Positions 27,514 to 34,763 of a stretch of 64,000 nt of DNA are shown here, piece by piece; the first letter of the stretch is position 1, and every line of letters starts with the position of its first letter. The position numbers and the translations under genes are program-made. The notes under the pieces were generated by a model. That model was given only the letters and a program-made list of their open reading frames with translations. It had not been told where the DNA came from and did not search any database. The DNA comes from an uncultured Ignavibacteria bacterium (lineage in GTDB: Bacteria > Bacteroidota > Ignavibacteria > SZUA-365). The stretch is from assembly GCA_913061095.1 (NCBI GenBank), contig CAJXVM010000005.1, positions 124,001 through 188,000 of the forward strand, read 5' to 3'.

Positions 27514-27894
27514 ATGCAGATGGACATGATTCTGGTCGTGGGCGCGGGAGGCGGAGTGGGTGCCGTGCTTCGATACCTGGCGTCAGGCGCGGTGTATCGC
27601 TGGACGAGCAGCGATTTCCCTTACGGCACACTTGCCGTCAATGTTCTGGGATCCCTCCTGCTCGGTTTTATCGTACAGCTCGCTGAGAGCCGCACAGGAC
27701 CCGGTCCGCTGATGAAGATGTTCCTGACCGTCGGTCTCTGCGGCGGTTTTACCACGTTTTCCACATTTTCGTTGGAAACGATGAAGCTTTTCATGGAAGG
27801 AAGCTATCTGGCGGCCGCCACCAACGCGGCGGGCAGCGTTCTGCTCTGTCTGTTCGGTGTCTGGCTTGGCGTGCTGCTCGCACGACTCATCTGA
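27514..27894 (+). CDS. crcB: Fluoride ion channel CrcB/Fluc
   Basis: A 126-residue four-helix membrane protein of the CrcB/Fluc family, which as an antiparallel dimer lets fluoride leave the cell. Family motifs are GAGGGVGAVLRYLASG near the N-terminus, the pore Asn in LAVNVLGSLLLGF and the TM3 break GLCGGFTTFSTFSLE with the conserved Phe and Thr/Ser residues. Size is typical. The ATG at 27514 is used; an ATG at 27526 would be four codons shorter. It is 15 bases upstream of a DUF190 gene. Confidence 0.93.
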   Translation: MQMDMILVVGAGGGVGAVLRYLASGAVYRWTSSDFPYGTLAVNVLGSLLLGFIVQLAESRTGPGPLMKMFLTVGLCGGFTTFSTFSLETMKLFMEGSYLAAATNAAGSVLLCLFGVWLGVLLARLI

Positions 27895-27909
27895 AACACG
27901 GAGGATGCG

Positions 27910-28269
27910 ATGCATACACTCGGCGAGGCAAAGCTGCTGCGCATTTTCATCGGGGAAAAGGACCGCTGCGCGGGGAAACCGCTCTACGAACATATCGTGC
28001 TGAAAGCGAAGGAGTCCGGACTCGCGGGCGCGACCGTGCTGCGTGGTATAGAGGGATTCGGTGCCTCGAGCCTGCTGCACACCGCACGGCTTCTGCGCCT
28101 GTCTGATGATCTCCCCATCGTGATTGAAATCGTGGACAAGGAGGAACGGCTGAAGCCGTTTATCGACGGCCTCGACAGGATATTCGACAATGCGGAATGC
28201 GGAGCGCTTGTGACACTCGAAAAAGTAGAAGTGCTCGTGTATCGGCCGACTGTCAGCTCGCCTCGTTGA
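27910..28269 (+). CDS. DUF190 PII-like protein linked to CrcB
   Basis: A 119-residue DUF190-family protein: ferredoxin-like (PII-like) fold with KLLRIFIGEKDR, the helix PLYEHIVLKAKESGLAGAT, VLRGIEGFG and the strand DLPIVIEIVDKEE. In many genomes it is the immediate neighbour of crcB and is thought to modulate the channel, but the mechanism is not established. A GGAGG ribosome binding site precedes the ATG. Its end overlaps the convergent SufS-like gene by 17 bp. Confidence 0.9.
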   Translation: MHTLGEAKLLRIFIGEKDRCAGKPLYEHIVLKAKESGLAGATVLRGIEGFGASSLLHTARLLRLSDDLPIVIEIVDKEERLKPFIDGLDRIFDNAECGALVTLEKVEVLVYRPTVSSPR

Positions 28270-29722
28270 ATTCCGTCATCGTTGGGGTGGGACGGAAGGC
28301 GAAATGCGGGAAGTACTCCCTGAAATCATAATCGAAATCTATTGGCCACCATGTGCCGGAGCGTGGATCGAGTTCGTAGTCGCCCTTGATATCGCCTGCA
28401 GCGATACGCTGAAGCGCCTCGATCAGCCGGTCGACGTCGGCGACGGTGTTGTAACAGCCGAAGCTCGCGCGCACCATGCCCGGGAGATTGGAACGGTCGC
28501 CGTCGAGGATTTCCTGCGTAATTTCCTGCGCCTTTTCCTCGTCGAACTGCAGCAGGCGCTTGACATAGGGATGCGCGCAGAAACAGCCATTGCGTGCGCC
28601 GATGCCGGCCTCCACGCTGAGGATGGCGGCGACTTTCGCATGGGGAACGTCCTCCAGATCGAAGCTGATGACGCCGACTTTCTCGTTGAGTTCGTCATCC
28701 TCCACCGGACCGTAGATGCGCAGTCCCGGCACCTCCTTCATGCGCGCAATGGCGTAGCGCACGAGTTCGTGTTCATGCGCGGCGATCTGCTCCATGCCGA
28801 CCGCCTGCAGCATGTGAATCGCTGTGGCGAGCGCGACGGCGCCCGGTACGTTCGGACTGCCCGCTTCTTCGCGCGCGGGCGGCGCGGACCACGCAACCTG
28901 ATCGGTTTCCACGATATCCACCACGCCTCCGCCGACCATATCCGGATCGCCGCTTGCGAAATAGTCACGTGAACCGACGAGCACTCCGATGCCGTAGGGC
29001 GCGTACATCTTGTGCGCGGAATATGCGATGAAATCGACATGCCCGGGATTGTCGTGCGGGAGCATGCTGATGCGGCGATGCGGTGCGAGCTGCGCGGCGT
29101 CGACGAAGATCTTTGCCCCGTAGGCGTGTGCCATCTCCGCGAGTTTGTGGATCGGATTGACGATGCCGGTGATGTTCGATGCACCGGTCAGTGCGAGGAA
29201 GCGCACGTGCCCGCTGTTCGCCTCGAAGGCATCGCGCAGCGCGGTCATGTCGAGATATCCCCTGTCATCAACGCCGATGTGAATGACATTCGCGTGCAGG
29301 CGCCAGGGCAGGTCATCGGAGTGATGCTCCATCATCGTCGTAATGACCACGTCGCTGTCGCGCCAGTCGCATCGCTTCGCCATCTTGTTGACAGCTTCGG
29401 TGGTATTCTTGACGAAAATCACCGTATCCCGCTCCGGATCCGCTCCGACGAAATCCCCAGCGATTCTGTGTGCCTCGTCAAAGACCTGCGTGGCGAGAAT
29501 GGATTTGAATCCCGTCCCGCGATGCACACCGGAATAGAACGGCATGAATTCCTGCATCACCTCGAACACATGGCGGAATGAGGGGGTGCTTGCGCCGTTA
29601 TCGAGAAAGACATAGGGTACGCGGCTGCCGTCGAGCAACGGAACCTCCGTATCAATCCCCATGATATTCTCTCGCAGTTCGTCGAATTTCCAGTTGCAGT
29701 GATGATTGAAGGAGGTGTTCAT
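28253..29722 (-). CDS. Class V aminotransferase, cysteine desulfurase-like
   Basis: A 489-residue fold-type I PLP enzyme of the SufS/CsdA-like class V group. Seen are FLDNGASTP near the N-terminus, NTTEAVNKMA, the His pair in MMEHHSDDLPW, the Asp/Gln in FVDAAQLAPH, the PLP Lys in YSAHKMYAPYGIG and the C-terminal GIGARNGCFCAHPY with Cys residues in the mobile-loop position. It is about 80 residues longer than SufS, the extra being mostly a C-terminal tail rich in Asp, Phe and Trp (from about 445). No suf or isc genes are adjacent, so a sulfur-donor role for iron-sulfur assembly is only one possibility. The start at 29722 is the ATG that avoids a Cys/Phe-rich lead. Confidence 0.82.
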   Translation of the reverse strand: MNTSFNHHCNWKFDELRENIMGIDTEVPLLDGSRVPYVFLDNGASTPSFRHVFEVMQEFMPFYSGVHRGTGFKSILATQVFDEAHRIAGDFVGADPERDTVIFVKNTTEAVNKMAKRCDWRDSDVVITTMMEHHSDDLPWRLHANVIHIGVDDRGYLDMTALRDAFEANSGHVRFLALTGASNITGIVNPIHKLAEMAHAYGAKIFVDAAQLAPHRRISMLPHDNPGHVDFIAYSAHKMYAPYGIGVLVGSRDYFASGDPDMVGGGVVDIVETDQVAWSAPPAREEAGSPNVPGAVALATAIHMLQAVGMEQIAAHEHELVRYAIARMKEVPGLRIYGPVEDDELNEKVGVISFDLEDVPHAKVAAILSVEAGIGARNGCFCAHPYVKRLLQFDEEKAQEITQEILDGDRSNLPGMVRASFGCYNTVADVDRLIEALQRIAAGDIKGDYELDPRSGTWWPIDFDYDFREYFPHFAFRPTPTMTEFNEAS

Positions 29723-29824
29723 GGATGTGCGCGTCTGGTGAGCGAAACAGCAAAATGTTCTGTAAAAATAGGACATTAGGCGCAACGGGACAAAAAAGAA
29801 GGTGCGGCGCGGGGAATTCCTTCC

Positions 29825-29855
29825 TTGACTTTTTCCATCTTGCGCCGTTAATTTG
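29825..29855 (+). promoter_or_regulatory. Promoter of the rplM ribosomal operon
   Basis: TTGACT at 29825-29830, a 17-bp spacer and TTAATTTG at 29848-29855. Leader of about 45 bases before rplM. Confidence 0.65.
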
Positions 29856-29905
29856 TAGATCGGTTTAATTTTATCGAGTCATTAACGGATTCACAAAGGC
29901 ACAAT

Positions 29906-30355
29906 ATGAGCAAACGGACCACACAGAGAACTTTCCAGGCCAACGAAGCTGAAGTCGACAAGAAGTGGTATGTCGTCGATGCCGACGGTCTGGTGCTCGG
30001 TCGTCTTGCGGCAAACGTTGCGCGCATTCTCCGCGGGAAGCACAAGCCCATTTTCTCCCCGCATGTGGACACCGGTGATTTCGTCATCATCATCAATGCG
30101 CACAAGGTCCGCCTCACCGGTAAGCGGCAGGAACAGAAGTCGTATTTCACCTATTCGGGGTATCCCGGCGGCTCGAAGACACGGCTGTTCAAGGACCTGA
30201 TCAAGACCAATCCGCAGTATGTGATCGAGCATGCCGTGCGTGGCATGCTGCCGCACAACCGCCTTGGTCGCCGCATCATCAAGAAGCTCAAGGTCTATGC
30301 CGACGATGCGCATCCGCATGCGGCGCAGCAACCGGAAGAGCTGAAATTCGACTGA
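29906..30355 (+). CDS. rplM: 50S ribosomal protein L13
   Basis: A 149-residue L13, an early assembly protein of the large subunit. Signatures are KKWYVVDADGLVLGRLAA, INAHKVRLTGKR, the YPGG motif and MLPHNRLGRRIIKKLKVY. Length is standard. The first gene of rplM-rpsI-rpsB-tsf-pyrH-frr; rpsI follows after 42 bases. Confidence 0.97.
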   Translation: MSKRTTQRTFQANEAEVDKKWYVVDADGLVLGRLAANVARILRGKHKPIFSPHVDTGDFVIIINAHKVRLTGKRQEQKSYFTYSGYPGGSKTRLFKDLIKTNPQYVIEHAVRGMLPHNRLGRRIIKKLKVYADDAHPHAAQQPEELKFD

Positions 30356-30397
30356 ATTGAGAACGTCTGAATAATCACCAGATAGACAAGGTTGTTT

Positions 30398-30784
30398 ATG
30401 ATCAACAATATCAGTGTCGGGCGCAGAAAGACCTCCGTCGCCCGCGCCTATCTGACCCCGGGTTCCGGGAAAATCACGGTCAACGGCAAGGACGTTACAG
30501 AGTACTTCCCCACGGATACGCTGCTCGAGGAAGTGCGTCAGCCGATGACCGTCACGGAGACCAATGACCGCTACGACGCGCGCGTGCGCGTACGCGGCGG
30601 CGGCATGCACGGACAGGCCGGTGCGATCAAGATGAGCATCGCCCGCGCGCTCGTCACGATCGACGAGGAATTCCGTCCGAAGCTGCGTTCCAACGGTCTC
30701 CTGACCCGCGATTCCCGCATGGTCGAGCGCAAGAAGTACGGCCAGAAGAAGGCCCGCAAACGCTTCCAGTTCAGCAAGCGCTGA
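30398..30784 (+). CDS. rpsI: 30S ribosomal protein S9
   Basis: A 128-residue S9 with the usual [14 protein letters not shown] start, [14 protein letters not shown], and the basic C-terminal tail [17 protein letters not shown] that reaches the P-site tRNA. The ATG at 30398 gives the standard N-terminus. It is followed by a 203-base structured spacer before rpsB. Confidence 0.97.
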   Translation: MINNISVGRRKTSVARAYLTPGSGKITVNGKDVTEYFPTDTLLEEVRQPMTVTETNDRYDARVRVRGGGMHGQAGAIKMSIARALVTIDEEFRPKLRSNGLLTRDSRMVERKKYGQKKARKRFQFSKR

Positions 30785-30793
30785 TGCATGCAC

Positions 30794-30870
30794 GCGCCGC
30801 TGTGCGGCGCGCCGATGCGCACTGCAGTGCTCCGATGCGCTGCGCGTGCGCGAATGCACTGCGCGCCTGA
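30794..30870 (+). other. GC-rich structured spacer between rpsI and rpsB
   Basis: The 203-base gap (30785-30987) has a dense run of palindromes. GCGCCGC/GCGGCGC (30794-30810, 3-base loop), the perfect palindrome GCACTGCAGTGC (30819-30830), and repeated CCGATGCGC and TGCGCG phrases up to about 30870. There is no T-tract, so these are not simple terminators. A ribosomal-protein leader or processing site upstream of rpsB is possible. I see no coding frame of note. Confidence 0.45.
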
Positions 30871-30987
30871 ACCGGCGGCATTTCGTATCACACATGCATC
30901 CGGACCGACCGCAGGGTGTGCCCCGCGGGGTATCTGGGCCGGGTTGATGGATGCAGAGGAACAACACATTTTTTTACAGGAGAACAC

Positions 30988-31752
30988 ATGCCCAAGGTAA
31001 ACCTCGAAGATCTGCTCGCGGCGGGAACCCATTTCGGTCACCTGACACGCCGTTGGAATCCGAAGATGAAACCGTACATCTTCATGGAGCGCAACGGCAT
31101 TCACATCATTGACCTGAAGAAGACGCAGGAACAGCTCGACGTCGCCTGCGACGCCATCTCCCGTGTCACGGCGGAAGGCAAGCGCGTCCTTTTCGTCGGT
31201 ACGAAAAAGCAGGCGAAGGACATCATCCGCCAGGCGGCGGTTGACAGCGGACAGAATTACGTGGTGGAACGCTGGCTGGGCGGTATGCTCACCAACTTCA
31301 CGACCATCCGCAAGAGTATCAAGCGTCTGACCAACATCGAGAAGATGGAGAGCGACGGCACCTTCGAATCGATCACAAAGAAGGAGCGCCTCATGCTCAC
31401 CCGCGAAAAGGATCGTCTCAACAAGATCCTCAGCGGCATCGTCGACATGAACCGCCTGCCCGGCGCGCTGTTCATCGTCGATATCAAGAAAGAGCACATC
31501 GCGCTAAACGAGGCTCGCAACCTCGGCATCCCCGTCATCGCCATCGTCGACACCAACTGCGATCCCGACGTGGTCGACCACGTGATCCCCGGCAACGACG
31601 ATTCCGCCCGAACCATCGAACTGATCACCAAGGCCGTGGTCGGCGCGATCGAGGAAGGCCGCGAGATGGGACGTGTGCAGAAGGCTGAACAGGAGGCCGA
31701 GGAGGAACGCGTGGCCAAGGAGACAGAGCAGACCGAAGAGGAATCCGAATAA
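30988..31752 (+). CDS. rpsB: 30S ribosomal protein S2
   Basis: A 254-residue S2. It has the usual [15 protein letters not shown], the IHIIDLKKT segment, [18 protein letters not shown] and [14 protein letters not shown]. The C-terminal ~25 residues are a Glu-rich tail, common in FCB members. The start at 30988 has AGGAGA at good spacing. A hairpin terminator lies 8 bases after the stop, yet tsf follows in the same direction. Confidence 0.97.
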   Translation: MPKVNLEDLLAAGTHFGHLTRRWNPKMKPYIFMERNGIHIIDLKKTQEQLDVACDAISRVTAEGKRVLFVGTKKQAKDIIRQAAVDSGQNYVVERWLGGMLTNFTTIRKSIKRLTNIEKMESDGTFESITKKERLMLTREKDRLNKILSGIVDMNRLPGALFIVDIKKEHIALNEARNLGIPVIAIVDTNCDPDVVDHVIPGNDDSARTIELITKAVVGAIEEGREMGRVQKAEQEAEEERVAKETEQTEEESE

Positions 31753-31760
31753 GACTCGTG

Positions 31761-31790
31761 AGAATGGCTGCTCGATCAGCCATTCTTTTT
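31761..31790 (+). terminator. Terminator/attenuator between rpsB and tsf
   Basis: AGAATGGCTG (31761-31770) and CAGCCATTCT (31777-31786) form a perfect 10-bp stem with a 6-base loop, ending in TTTT. Confidence 0.85.
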
Positions 31791-31843
31791 ATCCCCCGAT
31801 TTCAAGCATTTTTTATTCATCATATTCGCACAGAGAAGATTTT

Positions 31844-32689
31844 ATGGAAATCACAGCCTCCATGGTGAAAGAACTCCGCGACAAAACCGGCGCCGGCATG
31901 ATGGACTGCAAGAAAGCGCTGGCGGAAACCGACGGAGACATGCAGCAGGCCATCGAATACCTGCGCAAGAAAGGTGCCGCCACGGCCGAAAAGCGTGCCG
32001 ATCGCAGCGCCGACGAAGGCGTTGTCATGACTGATATCGAAAACGGCAGCGGCGTCATCGTCGAAGTGAACTGCGAAACCGACTTCGTCGCCCGCAGTGA
32101 TGATTTCCTCGCGTTTGCGAAGCGCGTGCTCGATGTCGTGAAAAACGAAAAACCGCAGGATGTCGATGCGCTTCTGAAGCTGCAGAGCGACAGTCTGACG
32201 CTCGAGGATCATCTCAAGGAAACCGTCGGCAAGATCGGAGAGAAGATCGAGGTCAATCGCTTCTCCACCTTCAAGACTGACGGCGTGCTCATCGACTACA
32301 TCCACCCGGGTGCCAAGCTGGGCGTGATGCTCGAGATCAATGGTCCGTCCGCCAGCGACGACGTCGCGAAGCTCGGCAAGGACCTGGCCATGCAGATCGC
32401 CGCGATGAACCCCGTCGCCATCGACCGCGAATCCGTTCCGCAGGATGTCCGCGAGAAGGAACTCGAAATCTATCGCCAGCAGGCGCTGGAACAGGGCAAG
32501 CCCGAGAACATTGTCGATAAGATCGCCGAAGGCAGGCTCAACAAGTATTTCCAGGAATTCACCCTTCTGGAGCAGACCTTCCTCCGCGACACGACGAAAA
32601 CGGTCAAGGAGCAGGTCGACGAAGTCGCCAAATCCACGGATGCGGATCTGAAGGTCGCGCGATTCGAGCGCTTCCAGGTCGGCGGTTGA
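31844..32689 (+). CDS. tsf: Elongation factor Ts
   Basis: A 281-residue EF-Ts, the nucleotide exchange factor for EF-Tu. It has the N-terminal UBA-like domain (VKELRDKTGAGMMDCKKAL), the signature VNCETDFVARSDDF that contacts EF-Tu, then the core dimer domain. Near-full-length single core (about 200 residues after the UBA). It sits between two hairpin terminators, so its level may be set by read-through. Ribosome binding site is weak (GAGAAG). Confidence 0.97.
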   Translation: MEITASMVKELRDKTGAGMMDCKKALAETDGDMQQAIEYLRKKGAATAEKRADRSADEGVVMTDIENGSGVIVEVNCETDFVARSDDFLAFAKRVLDVVKNEKPQDVDALLKLQSDSLTLEDHLKETVGKIGEKIEVNRFSTFKTDGVLIDYIHPGAKLGVMLEINGPSASDDVAKLGKDLAMQIAAMNPVAIDRESVPQDVREKELEIYRQQALEQGKPENIVDKIAEGRLNKYFQEFTLLEQTFLRDTTKTVKEQVDEVAKSTDADLKVARFERFQVGG

Positions 32690-32709
32690 TTCGTATTTCC
32701 CCTCTTTCC

Positions 32710-32739
32710 AGCCTTTTGGTCAGCGCCAAAAGGCTTTTT
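32710..32739 (+). terminator. Terminator/attenuator between tsf and pyrH
   Basis: AGCCTTTTGG (32710-32719) and CCAAAAGGCT (32726-32735), a perfect 10-bp stem with a 6-base loop, followed by a T run ending 32739. It is only a few bases upstream of the pyrH ribosome binding site. Confidence 0.85.
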
Positions 32740-32755
32740 GTTATCAGGAGGATTC

Positions 32756-33496
32756 ATGGAGCCCAGATTCAAGCGTATTCTTCTCAAGCTCAGCGGCGAA
32801 GCCCTCATGGGCGACAACGAGTACGGTATCGATCCGGCCGCACTCCAGAACTATGCCGATGAGATCATTTCCGCTGTTGATCTCGGCGTCGAGGTCGGTA
32901 TCGTGCTCGGAGGCGGCAATATCTACCGGGGTGTGTCATCCGCCGCCGAAGGCATCCACAAGGCCTCCGGTGACCAGATGGGCATGCTCGCGACGATGAT
33001 CAACTCGCTTGCGCTGCAGAATACGCTCGAAACCAAGGGCGTGCATACCCGTCTTGCCAGCGCGATCGAAATGAATCAGATTGCAGAGCCGTATATCCGC
33101 CGACGTGCGATCCGCCACCTCGAAAAGGGCCGCGTTGTCATCATGGGCGCGGGAACGGGACATCCCTACTTCACCACCGACACGGCCGCAGCGCTGCGTG
33201 CGGTGGAAATCGAGGCCGATGTCATCCTCAAGGGCACGCGCGTCAACGGTGTGTATGACAGCGATCCCGAAAAAAATCCCGACGCTGCGCATTTCCCCGA
33301 AATTTCCTATTTCGACGTGATGCGGCGCGATCTGCGCGTGATGGACATGACAGCAATAACATTGTGTCGCGAGAATAAACTTCCTATTATTGTCTTCAAC
33401 ATCAACACCAGCGGTAATCTCCGCCGCCTGCTCCTCGGAGAGGAGGTCGGAACGCTGGTGTCCGATTCCACTTCGTCGACGACATATCCTGAATAG
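32756..33496 (+). CDS. pyrH: UMP kinase
   Basis: A 246-residue bacterial UMP kinase (amino acid kinase fold), phosphorylating UMP to UDP. Motifs: [56 protein letters not shown] and [15 protein letters not shown]. The start at 32756 has a good CAGGAGG ribosome binding site, 17 bases after the terminator T-tract. frr follows 13 bases later. Confidence 0.97.
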   Translation: MEPRFKRILLKLSGEALMGDNEYGIDPAALQNYADEIISAVDLGVEVGIVLGGGNIYRGVSSAAEGIHKASGDQMGMLATMINSLALQNTLETKGVHTRLASAIEMNQIAEPYIRRRAIRHLEKGRVVIMGAGTGHPYFTTDTAAALRAVEIEADVILKGTRVNGVYDSDPEKNPDAAHFPEISYFDVMRRDLRVMDMTAITLCRENKLPIIVFNINTSGNLRRLLLGEEVGTLVSDSTSSTTYPE

Positions 33497-33509
33497 CGGA
33501 GACAGTATC

Positions 33510-34067
33510 ATGATGAAAGACATTCTCAAGGATGCTTCGGAGCGCATGGACAAATCCGTTGAAAACCTGCGCCAGGAGCTGAGTAAAATCCGGACGGGAA
33601 AGGCAACTACCGCCCTGCTCGACGGCATCAAGGTCGAGTACTACGGAACAATGACGCCGCTCACGCAGATGGCGAACGTCTCGGTGCTCGATCCCCATAC
33701 GCTGAGCATTCAGCCGTGGGACAAATCGGCACTGAACTCCGTTGAGAAAGCCATCATGACGGCGGATCTCGGTCTCAATCCCGCCAATGACGGCAACATC
33801 ATCCGTGTGCCCATCCCGCCGCTCAACGAGGAACGCCGCAAGGAGCTGGTGAAACTGATCAAGCGCTTCGGCGAGGAGGCAAAAATTGCGCTGCGCAATA
33901 TCCGCCGCGATGCGAACGACCACCTCAAGAAGGCCGAAAAGGAGGATCACGTTTCCGAAGACAATCGCGTCAAGGCAGAGAAGGATGTTCAGGAAATGAC
34001 CGATAAGCATGTCGAACGCATCGATGAGATGATCGATCACAAAGAAGCGGAAATCATGGAAGTGTAA
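33510..34067 (+). CDS. frr: Ribosome recycling factor
   Basis: A 185-residue RRF, which with EF-G splits post-termination ribosomes. The coiled-coil domain has RTGKATTALLDGIKVEYYG and LNEERRKELVKLIKRFGEEAKIALRNIRRDAND; the small domain is between (ISV..DPHTLSIQPWD). Two ATG codons in tandem (33510, 33513); the first is used. Last gene of the block, followed by a bidirectional terminator. Confidence 0.97.
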   Translation: MMKDILKDASERMDKSVENLRQELSKIRTGKATTALLDGIKVEYYGTMTPLTQMANVSVLDPHTLSIQPWDKSALNSVEKAIMTADLGLNPANDGNIIRVPIPPLNEERRKELVKLIKRFGEEAKIALRNIRRDANDHLKKAEKEDHVSEDNRVKAEKDVQEMTDKHVERIDEMIDHKEAEIMEV

Positions 34068-34169
34068 TGCGGGCACCGCAGCGCCGCCGCAGTTCGTCAC
34101 GGGCGAACGATGGCGGATGCGCCAAGTGCTCTTCGCCGTCGGCATACGGTGGCGAAAAGCAGAAAAGGA

Positions 34170-34203
34170 AAAACAGGACAGGCAACATGGCTTGTCCTGT
34201 TTT
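34170..34203. terminator. Bidirectional terminator between frr and the lipoprotein gene
   Basis: AAAACAGGACA (34170-34180) and TGTCCTGTTTT (34193-34203), a perfect 11-bp stem with a 12-base loop. A-rich on one side and T-rich on the other, so it can serve both frr and the convergent lipoprotein gene. Confidence 0.85.
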
Positions 34204-34229
34204 CTTATCCGGGAAATCGATGTGCGGAG

Positions 34230-34763
34230 TCAGCGCTGGAACTGCAGCAGTATCTGTGTTGTGCGGTCGGAGTGCTGCCCCGCGCCGCGATACTGGAGTC
34301 CGAGAAAACGTTCGTCGGGACTGGCGATGCTGATCCACTGTCCCTCGGGAGCACCGGCTTCACCGATCTCGATGCCAAGCATGGCGAAGGCATCTTCGAC
34401 AGTGTAAACGGCGTCGAGATCGCAGATCAGGATTTCGGGCATTGCTTCCTCGGATTCATCGGGGAAATAGACGGTGACGGAATCACAGATTCCGTATCCC
34501 CGAACGACGGGAGGATCACTGCGGGGGAAATCGACATACAGGTTTTCAAAATCCGTACGGGTCATGTCGTGCCAGCGGCCGATGTCCACGCGGCTGCCTT
34601 CATCCGGCTGCACGGGCGTGTAATCTTCAGCGGTTTCGCCTCCTGCATCGGCGGCGGTATCCGCATCGGTCACGGGTTCGGTGTCGCCGGACTTTCCACA
34701 TCCGGCGAAGAAGAGAAGGACGGCCAGCGCGAGCGCGCCGGCTGAGATGCGATGTGCGTTCAT
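34230..34763 (-). CDS. Lipoprotein of unknown function
   Basis: A 177-residue lipoprotein: signal ends LFFAGC (Cys22), followed by a tether rich in D, A, T and E (about 23-55). The mature domain has DFENLYVDFPRSDPPVV, a paired-Val SVTVYFPDE strand and an aromatic-poor C-terminus ending RTTQILLQFQR. No family recognised. Its ATG overlaps the stop of the Fe-S oxidoreductase gene (34760-34763), so it is translationally coupled to it and may be a periplasm-facing partner. Confidence 0.78.
   Translation of the reverse strand: MNAHRISAGALALAVLLFFAGCGKSGDTEPVTDADTAADAGGETAEDYTPVQPDEGSRVDIGRWHDMTRTDFENLYVDFPRSDPPVVRGYGICDSVTVYFPDESEEAMPEILICDLDAVYTVEDAFAMLGIEIGEAGAPEGQWISIASPDERFLGLQYRGAGQHSDRTTQILLQFQR

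Noticed and set aside
30939-30974. Promoter just upstream of rpsB (TTGATG ... CATTTTTT)
   Set aside because: Transcription would start inside the ribosome binding site, leaving no usable leader.
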